64,000 bases of DNA, from assembly GCA_016787705.1 (NCBI GenBank), contig JAEUTP010000027.1, positions 310,001 to 374,000 on the forward strand, in the 5' to 3' direction. Shown here one piece after another: positions 25,210-33,876 of the stretch (positions are counted from its first letter, which is position 1; each line of letters begins with the position of its first letter). The stretch comes from Bacteroidia bacterium. Its GTDB lineage: Bacteria; Bacteroidota; Bacteroidia; B-17B0; Aurantibacillaceae. The notes beneath the pieces were generated by a model. It was not told the DNA's origin, searched no databases, and worked only from the letters and a program-made list of their open reading frames with translations. The position numbers and the translations under genes were made by a program.

Positions 25210-25794
25210 ATGGATTTAGCATATATAAAAGCATTGCATATAATATTTGTAATTTGTTGGTTTGCAGCCTTATTTTACATGGTTCGATTATTTATTTATT
25301 GTACTGATGCTCAAAACAAGGATGAAGTAGCACGGCCTATCTTAACTCAACAATTGTTGTTCATGCAAAAAAAGTTATGGTATATTATCGGCTGGCCTTC
25401 TATGATTGGCACATACATATTTGGTTTCTGGTTAATATTCTCTAACGCCGCATATTATTTTTCGCAACCATGGATGTGGCTTAAATTAATTGTAGTTGGT
25501 CTTTTAACATTATATCATTTAGAGTGTCAGCGTATTCTTGGCGCTCAAAAGCAAGGTGTGTTTAAACATAGTTCGTTTAAGTTGCGTTTATTTAATGAAC
25601 TGGCAACCGTTTTTTTAGTTGCTATTGTTTTTTTAGTAGTTGTAAAATCAACAGCAGGGTTATTATGGGGTATTTTAGGATTGGTCGCTTTTGCAGCTAT
25701 TTTAATGTTGTGTGTTAAGTTATACAGACGCAACAGTGCTAAAGATGAGGCAGCACTGAAAGAAAACGAAAAAATACAAGAGCCAAAAAAATAA
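25210..25794 (+). CDS. hemJ: Protoporphyrinogen oxidase HemJ
   Basis: This 194-residue membrane protein oxidises protoporphyrinogen IX to protoporphyrin IX in haem synthesis. The N-terminal helix IKALHIIFVICWFAALFYMV contains the conserved histidine (His10), and MVRLFIY follows. HLECQRILG and KLRLFNELATVFLV are further family motifs. Four membrane segments are present. The charged C-terminal 30 residues are a lineage addition. The following gene starts about 37 bp downstream on the same strand and may be co-transcribed, though no shared function is evident. Confidence 0.88.
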   Translation: MDLAYIKALHIIFVICWFAALFYMVRLFIYCTDAQNKDEVARPILTQQLLFMQKKLWYIIGWPSMIGTYIFGFWLIFSNAAYYFSQPWMWLKLIVVGLLTLYHLECQRILGAQKQGVFKHSSFKLRLFNELATVFLVAIVFLVVVKSTAGLLWGILGLVAFAAILMLCVKLYRRNSAKDEAALKENEKIQEPKK

Positions 25795-25831
25795 AAATTT
25801 TTCTGTGGGAATTTTTTATTCTTATTTTTAA

Positions 25832-26824
25832 ATGTATCTTGTAAGAATGAACACAATCTGGACCCAAATAATTACAAAGATCGTTCTTAACCGAAAGGAA
25901 GCGTTAAATGCAGACGGTACTTTTACAAAATACCAGTTAGCAAAAGGTTTGCGTGAATTACGTATTATGGCCTTTGCTAATTTAAAAGATCTTTTGCTAA
26001 TTACCATTGGTATTTTTTCTGCAGCTTTTGGCTTTAAGGGTTTTTTACTGACCAATCATTTTATTGATGGTGGAGCAACAGGTATTTCATTATTAATTTC
26101 TGCATTAACAAAAGTTCCGCTTTATATTTTAATTATTGGTATCAATATTCCATTTATTATTCTTGGCTATAAAATCATTGGAAGAACATTTGCGGTAAAA
26201 ACGGCATTGGCTATTTCCGGATTAGCATTATGTGTTGCTACGGTTACATTTCCCGATGTAACTAAGGATCCTTTGTTAGTTGCTGTTTTTGGCGGTTTTT
26301 TTCTTGGCGCAGGTATTGGTTTATCGGTTAGAGGGGGCGCTGTTATTGACGGCACAGAAGTATTGGCAATTTATTTAAGTAGAAAATTTGGTACTACAAT
26401 AGGAGATATCATTATTGTTATTAATGTAATAATATTTTCTGCAGCTGCTTATTTTCTTTCTATTGAGATAGCACTTTACTCAATGATCACTTATCTGGCA
26501 GCTTCAAAAACCTTAGATTTTTTAATTGAAGGTATTGAAGAGTATACCGGTGTTACCATTATTTCTTCACATGCCGAAATAATACGTACCATGATCATTA
26601 ATACCATGGGCCGTGGTGTAACGGTTTATAATGGTAAGCGGGGTTTTGGAAAGTCGGGCGAATCGTCAAAAAACATTGATATTATTTATACAGTAATTAC
26701 ACGGTTAGAATTAAATAAGCTAAATACCGAGATCGAAAAGATAGATCCTAATGCCTTTGTGGTGATGAGTTCTGTAAAAGATACCAAAGGCGGTATGATA
26801 AAAAAGCGCCCTTTAAAACATTAA
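25832..26824 (+). CDS. YitT family membrane protein (DUF161 plus DUF2179)
   Basis: This encodes 330 residues, or 325 if translation starts at the ATG at 25847. A basic N-terminal stretch of about 45 residues precedes five or six membrane segments: IGIFSAAFGFKGFLLTNHFI with the following DGGATGISLLIS motif, LYILIIGINIPFIILGYK, and GLSVRGGAVIDGTEVLA. The soluble C-terminal domain (VTIISSHAEIIRTMIINTMG, GRGVTVYNGKRGFG) is the DUF2179 domain. Transport is suspected for the family but the substrate is not known. The pseudogene at 26837 follows 12 bp downstream. Confidence 0.9.
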   Translation: MYLVRMNTIWTQIITKIVLNRKEALNADGTFTKYQLAKGLRELRIMAFANLKDLLLITIGIFSAAFGFKGFLLTNHFIDGGATGISLLISALTKVPLYILIIGINIPFIILGYKIIGRTFAVKTALAISGLALCVATVTFPDVTKDPLLVAVFGGFFLGAGIGLSVRGGAVIDGTEVLAIYLSRKFGTTIGDIIIVINVIIFSAAAYFLSIEIALYSMITYLAASKTLDFLIEGIEEYTGVTIISSHAEIIRTMIINTMGRGVTVYNGKRGFGKSGESSKNIDIIYTVITRLELNKLNTEIEKIDPNAFVVMSSVKDTKGGMIKKRPLKH

Positions 26825-26836
26825 TTCTTTATAAAT

Positions 26837-27277
26837 ATGCCCGATGCCAATTCATTTACAATTGAGCATGTTTTTCAAAGACCACTGGCAATAGTTTATG
26901 ACCTTATTCTTGATTTTAAAAAATTCTGGCACTTTCATCCATACATGAAAGTTGTGAAAGTTGTATCCGAAATTTCACCCGACAAAATAGAATATGAAGT
27001 ATATGAAAGTTTATTAATGTATGGTTTATTCCTCTAAGGCCCAATTATAAAGTCATTGTTATTGTAAGATAAAAAAACACACATATTCAATATGTTTCAC
27101 AGGTAAAAAAGAATGTTCACTTAACTATTGATTTTAATTATTTAGAAGAAAACGGAAATACAAAAGTTATTGAGCATGTTGATGTAAAGGCCAATATGTT
27201 TGTTGCTTCCTTTTTTTTGAAGCTTTTAAAAAAAAGCGCATTTTGTTACGTTCCAAAATTTTAAAGAAACTCCTTAA
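26837..27277 (+). pseudogene. Broken SRPBCC (polyketide cyclase-like) gene
   Basis: The first 66 codons read as an SRPBCC N-terminus (FTIEHVFQRPLAIVYDLILD, then FWHFHPYMKVVKVV). Translation stops at 27035-27037. A shift into another frame continues the family pattern (RPNYKVIVIVR), then an in-frame TAA at 27070 breaks it again, after which KNTHIQYVSQVKKNVHLTID and ENGNTKVIEHVDVKANMFVA follow. A second shift near the A-run at 27228-27237 is needed for the family-like ending AHFVTFQNFKE, which would stop at 27275-27277. At least three lesions are therefore needed. It is a degraded gene, or less likely the result of homopolymer sequencing errors. Confidence 0.75.
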
Positions 27278-27827
27278 CCGCATCCTTAAAGAATACAAGA
27301 AAATTCTCTTGTAATTCTTTTTCATGTTGTTTAAATAAAGCAACTGATTCGTTTAGCATTACCTGGTGTTTTATTCTGTGAGACAGATGGAATAGCACCC
27401 GTTCAATACCTTCTAAATAAGAGTATTCGTAATAGATATTATTTTTTAAAACATATTCCAAAAAATTAGAACTGCTTTTTGGTAATAATTTTTGATTTTG
27501 CGTATAAATCATATAAACCTTATCACAAAATTCTTTCAGCGGAAGCGCAGAGTAATTTGAAAAGTTCTTTGCTAAAAGATGGTCAAAATAAATATCTATA
27601 AGTATGCCACTATATTTCTCAAATCCATCATAAAACAAGCGTTTTGACGCTTTAAATTTTTCATGTGAATCGGTAAACGAATCAATTCTTCGGTGAAGAT
27701 GAATGCCTTGTATTATTTGTGGTGAATAATCTTTAAAATCATTACCTCGTAAATGATCTGCAATAAAATTACCGATCAATAAATCAGTATTGTTATTGGA
27801 TAAAAAAGCATGAGCCAGGTAATTCAT
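27261..27827 (-). CDS. acpH: Acyl carrier protein phosphodiesterase
   Basis: This encodes 188 residues of the DUF479/AcpH type. The N-terminus MNYLAHAFLSNNNTDLLIGN followed by FIADHLRG and QGIHLHRRIDSFTDSH carries the conserved His and Asp residues of this HD-like family. The enzyme removes 4'-phosphopantetheine from holo-ACP, turning it back to apo-ACP. The protein is cytoplasmic. Its 3' end overlaps the end of the SRPBCC pseudogene. It is transcribed divergently from rsmE with a 46-bp gap. Confidence 0.88.
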   Translation of the reverse strand: MNYLAHAFLSNNNTDLLIGNFIADHLRGNDFKDYSPQIIQGIHLHRRIDSFTDSHEKFKASKRLFYDGFEKYSGILIDIYFDHLLAKNFSNYSALPLKEFCDKVYMIYTQNQKLLPKSSSNFLEYVLKNNIYYEYSYLEGIERVLFHLSHRIKHQVMLNESVALFKQHEKELQENFLVFFKDAVKEFL

Positions 27828-27873
27828 TAATGTAAATGTAAATAAACTTAAGTAAAATACTTATTTTTATAGC

Positions 27874-28575
27874 ATGAACATTTTTATAGCATTGGTTCAG
27901 GATAAAGTAGCAATACTCACAAGTGAAGAAAGCTGGCATTGCGCTAAAGTGTTGCGTAAAAAGGCAGGCGATAATATTCAGCTTATAGATGGTAAGGGAA
28001 ATTATTATGATGCTGTTTTAGAATTGGTAACCGATAAAAAGTGTACGGCTAACATAACTTCTGGCCCCGTTTTACAACTTAAACGAAATTATTATTTGCA
28101 TCTGGCAATTGCGCCAACCAAGCAGATAGATAGAATAGAGTGGATGATAGAAAAAGCGGTAGAGATTGGTATTGATGAGATTAGTTTTATTAACTGCAAG
28201 AATTCTGAAAGAACAGTAATTAAAGCAGAACGCATTCATAAGATTGTTGAAAGTGCCGTTAAACAGAGTCTACAGGCATATTTACCAAAAGTAAATGGCC
28301 TAATTTCTTTTAAAGAAATAATAAATGCTTCAAAAGAAGATCAGAGATTAATTGCACATTGTTACGATTCTGAAAAAGAAAATTTAAAACAAATAAATTT
28401 TAAAAGTAAGTCAACTTTAATTTTGATAGGACCTGAAGGTGATTTTTCTAAAGAAGAAGTTGATATTGCTTTAAGTAATAAATTTAAAGCTGTTAGCTTT
28501 GGCCAAAACCGTCTTAGAACAGAAACAGCCGGACTTTATGTTTGCCAGGCTGCTTCTATTTTATCTTCAATTTAA
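27874..28575 (+). CDS. rsmE: 16S rRNA m3U1498 methyltransferase
   Basis: This 233-residue SPOUT-class enzyme methylates N3 of U1498 in 16S rRNA of the 30S subunit. The N-terminal PUA-like region (SEESWHCAKVLRKKAGDNIQ) is followed by the SPOUT domain. KQIDRIEWMIEKAVEIGIDE near 85-104 is characteristic, and the knot motif LILIGPEGDFSKEEV leads into AVSFGQNRLRTETAGLYV. The length fits the family. The gene is monocistronic, convergent with the glutathione peroxidase. Confidence 0.93.
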   Translation: MNIFIALVQDKVAILTSEESWHCAKVLRKKAGDNIQLIDGKGNYYDAVLELVTDKKCTANITSGPVLQLKRNYYLHLAIAPTKQIDRIEWMIEKAVEIGIDEISFINCKNSERTVIKAERIHKIVESAVKQSLQAYLPKVNGLISFKEIINASKEDQRLIAHCYDSEKENLKQINFKSKSTLILIGPEGDFSKEEVDIALSNKFKAVSFGQNRLRTETAGLYVCQAASILSSI

Positions 28576-28578
28576 TTT

Positions 28579-29151
28579 TTACAATAATGAAGTGATCTCT
28601 GTGCTTAAAGGATCAACTTTGCTTGGAAAGAATTTAACAATGTTTCCTTTTTCATCAATTAAGTATTTGCAAAAATTCCAGTTTGGCGCTTTATCATTTA
28701 CACCGTTAGCTGCTTTATTGCTTAACCATTTGTATAAAGGATTCGCATCTGTTCCGGTAACGCTGATTTTTTCCATCATCTGAAATGTAACACCATAATT
28801 TTTTGAGCAAAAACTCTTTATTTCTGTACTTGTTCCAGGTTCTTGTGCGCCAAAATTATTTGCAGGAAAACCAATTAATACCACCTTGCTACCGTATTGC
28901 TCATGTAAAGCCTGTAAATTTTTGTATTGAGGTGTAAAGCCACATTCACTGGCAGTATTTATTAAAAGCATTTTCTTGCCTTTAAACCTTCCAAGTGTTA
29001 TTTCTTCACCATCAATGGTTTTTAATTTAAAATCATAAATGGTTGGTAAAGGCTGTTTGTTTAGCGTTTTATTAGTTGTGCCTGCCCAAAAAACGGCAAC
29101 AATAGCTGCCATTGCAAATAACCCGCTGATCTTTAAAATTGATTTTTTCAT
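28579..29151 (-). CDS. Glutathione peroxidase family protein, membrane-anchored or exported
   Basis: This encodes 190 residues. Residues 1-24 contain a hydrophobic segment (ISGLFAMAAIVAVFWAG), so the protein is exported or tethered. The catalytic cysteine is Cys70 in NTASECGFTPQY; no selenocysteine is involved. The Gln in FGAQEPG and the Trp in PNWNFCKYL complete the active site. Cysteine-type bacterial enzymes often use thioredoxin rather than glutathione. It follows carB after 16 bp on the same strand and probably shares its transcript. Confidence 0.9.
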   Translation of the reverse strand: MKKSILKISGLFAMAAIVAVFWAGTTNKTLNKQPLPTIYDFKLKTIDGEEITLGRFKGKKMLLINTASECGFTPQYKNLQALHEQYGSKVVLIGFPANNFGAQEPGTSTEIKSFCSKNYGVTFQMMEKISVTGTDANPLYKWLSNKAANGVNDKAPNWNFCKYLIDEKGNIVKFFPSKVDPLSTEITSLL

Positions 29152-29167
29152 GGCGTATTTTTTAATT

Positions 29168-31981
29168 TTATTTACTTAAATATAAATTTCTTTCGCTGTA
29201 AATATTTTGAAAATATTCATCATACAGATCATCTATAAAATAAATGGCTTCACCGGTGCTCTTCATTTCCGGACCGAGTTCTTTCTGGATCTCAGGGAAT
29301 TTTTCATAACTAAATACCGGAACTTTAATGGCATACCCTTTTTGATGAGGGTTAAATTTAAAGTCTTTTAATTTTGCGCCCAGCATAACTTTAGTTGCAT
29401 AATTCACGTAAGGCTCTCTGTAGGCTTTTGCTATAAAAGGCACGGTGCGGCTGGCGCGCGGGTTTGCTTCGATAATATAAACTACTTCATCTTTAATGGC
29501 AAATTGTATGTTTAATAAGCCAACCGTTTTTAAAGCCAATGCAATTTTGCGTGTATGGTCTTCAATTTGTTTTATCACATTAGGACTTAGATCGAAAGGA
29601 GGAAGCACGGCATAACTATCACCACTATGAATACCCGCAGGCTCAATGTGCTCCATAATGCCAATAATATAAACATCTTTGCCGTCGCAAATAGAATCAG
29701 ATTCTGCTTCAATGGCGCCATCCAAAAAGTGATCTATCAATACTTTATTATCCGGCAAATCATTCAATAATTTTACAACGTGCTGCTCTAATTCTTCTTC
29801 GTTAATAACGATCTTCATGCTTTGGCCGCCTAAAACATAACTCGGACGAACCAATAAGGGGAAACCTAATTCTTTTGATAATTCAATGCCTTCTTCCGCA
29901 TTATTAATTACACCAAATTTTGGGTAAGGAATATTGTTTTCTTTTAAAAGGTTAGAGAAACTGCCGCGGTCTTCGGCAAGATCCAGCGATTTAAAATCAG
30001 TACCAATGATCTTTATACCATAACGCTCTAATTTCTCAGCTAGTTTTAAAGCGGTTTGTCCGCCAAGCTGCACAATAACGCCTTCCGGCTTTTCGTGAAG
30101 GATGATGTCATAGATATGCTCCCAGAAAACAGGCTCAAAATATAATTTATCTGCTGTGCTAAAATCTGTACTAACGGTTTCGGGGTTGCAATTAATCATA
30201 ATAGTTTCATAACCCATTTCTTTTGCGGCCAAAACGCCGTGCACACAGCTGTAATCAAATTCAATGCCCTGGCCAATACGATTAGGACCGCTTCCAAGGA
30301 TCACTATTTTCTTTTTATCTGAACGAATGCTTTCGTTCTCATCTTCAAAAGTAGAGTAGTAGTAAGGTGTTTTTGCCTCAAATTCAGCCGCGCAGGTGTC
30401 TACTAATTTAAACACGCGGTTAATTTTAAGATCTGTTCTTTTGCTGTATACTTCACTTTCAAGGCATTTTAATAAATGTGCAATTTGCCTGTCGGCATAA
30501 CCTTTTTGTTTGGCTTCGTATAAAAGATCTTTTGGCAACTCACTTACGCGGTATTTTGATATTTCGTTCTCAAGAGCGATCAATTCTTCAATTTGCTCTA
30601 AGAACCACATATCAATTTTTGTAAGTTTTTGAATGGTTTTTATAGAGATGCCAATTTTCATAGCATCGTAGATCATAAATAAACGGTTCCAGCTCGGACG
30701 CTCCAGGGCATTTAATAATTCTTGTTGATTGGTTATTTCTCTTCCGTCAGCCCCTAAACCGTTACGTTTAATTTCTAAACTCTGACAGGCTTTTTGTAAA
30801 GCTTCCTGGAAACTTCGGCCAATGCCCATTACCTCGCCAACCGATTTCATCTGAAAACCCAATTCGCGGTTACAGCCTTTAAATTTATCAAAATTCCAGC
30901 GCGGAATTTTTACGATAACGTAATCTAAAGTTGGTTCAAAGTAAGCTGATGTTGATTTTGTGATCTGGTTGATCAATTCATCCAAACGATAGCCGATAGC
31001 TAATTTAGAAGCAATACGCGCAATAGGATAACCGGTTGCTTTGCTTGCCAAAGCCGATGAACGCGAAACACGTGGGTTGATCTCGATGGCAATAATCTCT
31101 TCTTTATCATCATTGCTAACTGCAAATTGTACGTTACAGCCGCCCGCAAAATTTCCAATACTGCGCATCATTTTTATGGCCATGGTACGCATGCGTTGAT
31201 AGGTAGAGTCGCTAAGTGTCATTGCCGGTGCAACAGTAATGCTGTCGCCGGTATGCACGCCCATTGGATCAAAATTTTCAATAGAACAAATGATAGCAAC
31301 ATTATCACTGGCATCACGCAATAATTCCAACTCAAATTCTTTCCACCCTAAAACAGCTTTATCAATTAAAACTTCGTGTATGGGCGATGTTTGTAAACCA
31401 CGATTTAAAAGGGCATCAAAATTTTCTTTTTCATAAACTACCGATCCGCCACTACCACCAAGTGTAAACGATGGACGAATAACCAAAGGAAAACCAAATT
31501 CCTGTGCAATACTTTTTCCTTCTAAAAACGATTTTGCTATTTTACTTGGTGCCATATTAACACCAATTTCATTCATGCGCATACGAAACAGGTCGCGGTC
31601 TTCTGTAACTTTAATAGCATCAATATCCACACCTATCATGCGCACATTGTACTTTTTCCAGATACCAAGATCTTCGCATTTTAAAGCAAGATTTAAAGCT
31701 GTTTGGCCACCCATTGTAGGCAATACCGCATCAATCTTATGAGCTTCTAGTATTTTTACGATAGATTTTACTTCTAAAGGCAACAGGTAGATATTATCTG
31801 CGGTTACCTTATCGGTCATAATTGTTGCGGGGTTAGAATTGATAAGTGTTACTTCAATTCCTTCTTCACGTAAACTTTTGGCAGATTGAGAGCCTGAATA
31901 ATCGAACTCGCAGGCCTGGCCAATAATAATTGGGCCCGAACCTATAATTAGTACGGATTTTATGGATGTATCTTTTGGCAT
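29168..31981 (-). CDS. carB: Carbamoyl-phosphate synthase large chain, lacking the allosteric domain
   Basis: This encodes 937 residues. Together with the CarA subunit (not in this window) it makes carbamoyl phosphate for pyrimidine and arginine synthesis. The two synthetase halves are visible: the first opens with VLIIGSGPIIIGQACEFDYS, the second with KKIVILGSGPNRIGQGIEFD. Each contains an ATP-grasp domain (RPSFTLGGSGGS and RPSYVLGGQSM). The usual large chain is about 1070 residues with a C-terminal MGS-like regulatory domain. This one ends soon after the second synthetase half (GPEMKSTGEAIYFIDDLYDE), a form known in Bacteroidota. UMP/ornithine regulation must therefore differ. Confidence 0.95.
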   Translation of the reverse strand: MPKDTSIKSVLIIGSGPIIIGQACEFDYSGSQSAKSLREEGIEVTLINSNPATIMTDKVTADNIYLLPLEVKSIVKILEAHKIDAVLPTMGGQTALNLALKCEDLGIWKKYNVRMIGVDIDAIKVTEDRDLFRMRMNEIGVNMAPSKIAKSFLEGKSIAQEFGFPLVIRPSFTLGGSGGSVVYEKENFDALLNRGLQTSPIHEVLIDKAVLGWKEFELELLRDASDNVAIICSIENFDPMGVHTGDSITVAPAMTLSDSTYQRMRTMAIKMMRSIGNFAGGCNVQFAVSNDDKEEIIAIEINPRVSRSSALASKATGYPIARIASKLAIGYRLDELINQITKSTSAYFEPTLDYVIVKIPRWNFDKFKGCNRELGFQMKSVGEVMGIGRSFQEALQKACQSLEIKRNGLGADGREITNQQELLNALERPSWNRLFMIYDAMKIGISIKTIQKLTKIDMWFLEQIEELIALENEISKYRVSELPKDLLYEAKQKGYADRQIAHLLKCLESEVYSKRTDLKINRVFKLVDTCAAEFEAKTPYYYSTFEDENESIRSDKKKIVILGSGPNRIGQGIEFDYSCVHGVLAAKEMGYETIMINCNPETVSTDFSTADKLYFEPVFWEHIYDIILHEKPEGVIVQLGGQTALKLAEKLERYGIKIIGTDFKSLDLAEDRGSFSNLLKENNIPYPKFGVINNAEEGIELSKELGFPLLVRPSYVLGGQSMKIVINEEELEQHVVKLLNDLPDNKVLIDHFLDGAIEAESDSICDGKDVYIIGIMEHIEPAGIHSGDSYAVLPPFDLSPNVIKQIEDHTRKIALALKTVGLLNIQFAIKDEVVYIIEANPRASRTVPFIAKAYREPYVNYATKVMLGAKLKDFKFNPHQKGYAIKVPVFSYEKFPEIQKELGPEMKSTGEAIYFIDDLYDEYFQNIYSERNLYLSK

Positions 31982-32015
31982 ATAATGGGAAAAAACTTAA
32001 AAATTCAAATTCCTG

Positions 32016-32023
32016 CAAAGATA
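32016..32023 (-). promoter_or_regulatory. -7 promoter box for carB
   Basis: On the minus strand the sequence is TATCTTTG, an exact TAnnTTTG fit, 34 bp before the carB ATG at 31981. The -33 element is not clear. Confidence 0.4.
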
Positions 32024-32070
32024 ATACAGCAATGGGATTGTTAAAAGAAAGATATTGACTAGATATCAAT

Positions 32071-32097
32071 AAAAAACCCGAAACTTTTGGTTTCGGG
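32071..32097 (-). terminator. Intrinsic terminator after the RRM gene
   Basis: The arms CCCGAAAC (32077-32084) and GTTTCGGG (32090-32097) form an 8-bp stem with a 5-nt loop. On the minus strand it ends in a run of six T residues, which fits a terminator for the RRM gene. Confidence 0.75.
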
Positions 32098-32130
32098 GTA
32101 AAGTTATAAGGAAATGGGTTTCCGTAATTT

Positions 32131-32409
32131 TTATTCTGCTGTATTAGTTGGTTGAGAATCAGTCTCTCTTTTACCTTTAGCTTCGGCAACAACAATGTCA
32201 CGTTCGTGATGGTTAGTGCCATTTAAAGCTGCAATTGCGGCATTAGCTTCCGCATCGTTAGGCATTTCAACAAAACCATAACCTTTGCTACGACGTGTTT
32301 CTTTATCCTTAATGATCCTTACACTGGTAACCTCGCCATATTGCGAAAATAATTCGCTAAGTGCTTGTTCTCTTACTTTAAAACTGATGTTACTAACAAA
32401 AATGTTCAT
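32131..32409 (-). CDS. Single-RRM RNA-binding protein
   Basis: This encodes 92 residues. It is one RNA recognition motif: RNP2 is MNIFVSNIS at 1-9, RNP1 is KGYGFVEM at about 43-50. The tail (KGKRETDSQPTNTAE) is short, charged and disordered. Small RRM proteins of this type are common in Bacteroidota and cyanobacteria and are often cold- or stress-induced, but no target is known here. It has its own predicted promoter and terminator, so it is monocistronic. Confidence 0.93.
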   Translation of the reverse strand: MNIFVSNISFKVREQALSELFSQYGEVTSVRIIKDKETRRSKGYGFVEMPNDAEANAAIAALNGTNHHERDIVVAEAKGKRETDSQPTNTAE

Positions 32410-32434
32410 AATAAATTAAATTGATTTTATAATA

Positions 32435-32465
32435 TAAAGGTAATTAAAAAAACAATATCTCCAAA
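32435..32465 (-). promoter_or_regulatory. Predicted promoter of the RRM gene
   Basis: On the minus strand TTTG (32465-32462), a 19-bp spacer and TACCTTTA (32442-32435) match the consensus with one -7 mismatch. The ATG is 26 bp downstream. Confidence 0.45.
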
Positions 32466-32480
32466 TTTTTGTTAATTTTC

Positions 32481-33113
32481 TTACTTTCCAGTGTTTATGG
32501 GGTCTAGAGTCTCTATTACAACATCTTTTATGGTTAAATATGTGTTTAAAAGCGCTTTATTTCGCACTTCTTTTTCAGAAAACCATAAAACTTCATCGAT
32601 ATTTTCTTCGGTTTGAGGGATCAATTTTTGCGAGTAATCGGTTTTCATGTAAAACCAAAATGTTTGTTTAATTGCAAATGATTTTTTGTAAGGGTAAATA
32701 TGAAATGTGGAAGCTAATTGTTTGATGATCTTTAGATTAGTAACAGCACATTCTTCTTCACACTCTCTTACTGCTGCGTTTTCAATAGTTTCGCCTTTAT
32801 CTAATTTGCCTTTTGGGAGGTCCCATTTCCCCAATCTGTGGATAAATAAAAACTGTGTATTTTTTTCTATGAAACCGCCGGCAGCTTCAATGTATGAAAA
32901 TTCTTTTTTTAAATAATCAAACACATCTTCAAAATCATAGTTCAGCATAATTATCGAATCCGAATTGTTTTCATTTAAAAAATCTTTAATAATTATTTTT
33001 AACGTTTTATCGCTTTCTTTTTTATAAAACTTAAATGTTTGATTTTGCGAAGATTGGATTATGCTTTCATTAAATCCAATAAATTTATTGTTATAATATA
33101 TTTTTTTGTTCAT
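32481..33113 (-). CDS. Nudix hydrolase
   Basis: This encodes 210 residues. The Nudix box spans GKLDKGETIENAAVRECEEE at about residues 111-130, with the REcEEE metal-binding core; the usual final glycine is replaced by Ala in ECAV. The N-terminal 75 residues form a separate region (YYNNKFIGFNESIIQSSQNQ) that may be a small partner domain. The likely reaction is hydrolysis of a nucleoside diphosphate linked to another moiety, but the substrate cannot be read. It is divergent from pyrE with a 43-bp gap. Confidence 0.88.
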   Translation of the reverse strand: MNKKIYYNNKFIGFNESIIQSSQNQTFKFYKKESDKTLKIIIKDFLNENNSDSIIMLNYDFEDVFDYLKKEFSYIEAAGGFIEKNTQFLFIHRLGKWDLPKGKLDKGETIENAAVRECEEECAVTNLKIIKQLASTFHIYPYKKSFAIKQTFWFYMKTDYSQKLIPQTEENIDEVLWFSEKEVRNKALLNTYLTIKDVVIETLDPINTGK

Positions 33114-33144
33114 AAAAAAGTGTCTTAAACATTAAAACTAAATC

Positions 33145-33152
33145 TAACTTTG
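33145..33152 (+). promoter_or_regulatory. -7 promoter box for pyrE
   Basis: TAACTTTG fits TAnnTTTG exactly and ends four bases before the pyrE ATG at 33157. This suggests a nearly leaderless mRNA. Confidence 0.5.
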
Positions 33153-33156
33153 CCGC

Positions 33157-33810
33157 ATGACATCGTTTGATAACCCAGCGTATAAAGTTGCTGAATTTTT
33201 ATTACAAATAAAAGCTGTAAAGCTTCAACCTGAAAACCCTTTTACATGGGCAAGTGGTATTAAATCTCCTATTTATTGCGATAATCGTAAAACATTATCT
33301 TATCCACAGATTCGTACCTTTATTCGCCAAACATTTGTTGATACAATTAATAAACATTTTGCAAAACCCGATGTTATTGCTGGTGTTGCAACGGGTGGCA
33401 TTGCCGTAGGTGCATTAGTTGCACAGGAAATGGGATTGCCTTTTGTTTATGTAAGAAGTGAAGCAAAAAAACATGGTCTAACAAACATGATAGAAGGTGA
33501 TGTAGAGAGTGGACAAAATGTTGTTGTTATTGAAGATTTAATAAGCACAGGAGGAAGCAGTTTAAAAGCTGTAGATGCATTGCGCGAAAAAGGTTGTACC
33601 GTAAAAGGTATGGCTGCTATTTTTACCTATGGTTTTGAAGAAGCAGAGCAAAATTTTAAAAAAGCAAAATGTAATTTAAAAACATTAACCGATTATAATA
33701 CTTTAATTGAAACAGCTTTAACCAAAGAATATATAACAGAAAAAGATGTAGAGAGTCTTAAAAAATGGAGAGCAAATCCAAAAGACTGGGCTCAAACATT
33801 GGTAAAATAA
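33157..33810 (+). CDS. pyrE: Orotate phosphoribosyltransferase
   Basis: This encodes 217 residues. The enzyme joins orotate to PRPP, giving orotidine 5'-phosphate in de novo pyrimidine synthesis. The PRPP loop NVVVIEDLISTGGSSLKA lies at about 121-138, and YVRSEAKKHGLTNMIEGDV at about 98-116 carries the catalytic lysines. The N-terminal WASGIKSPIYCDNRKTLSYP contacts the substrate. The length is normal. A hairpin terminator follows. carB, of the same pathway, lies about 1.2 kb upstream on the other strand. Confidence 0.95.
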   Translation: MTSFDNPAYKVAEFLLQIKAVKLQPENPFTWASGIKSPIYCDNRKTLSYPQIRTFIRQTFVDTINKHFAKPDVIAGVATGGIAVGALVAQEMGLPFVYVRSEAKKHGLTNMIEGDVESGQNVVVIEDLISTGGSSLKAVDALREKGCTVKGMAAIFTYGFEEAEQNFKKAKCNLKTLTDYNTLIETALTKEYITEKDVESLKKWRANPKDWAQTLVK

Positions 33811-33831
33811 AACTTTAATAAAATAGTTTTT

Positions 33832-33858
33832 AATGCATGCTTTTAAGTATGCATTTTT
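33832..33858 (+). terminator. Hairpin terminator after pyrE
   Basis: AATGCATGCTT and AAGTATGCATT form an 11-bp stem with one G-U pair and a 2-nt loop, followed by a T run. The very short loop would open at its top to a slightly larger one. Confidence 0.6.
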
Positions 33859-33876
33859 AATTTAAAATATAACACC

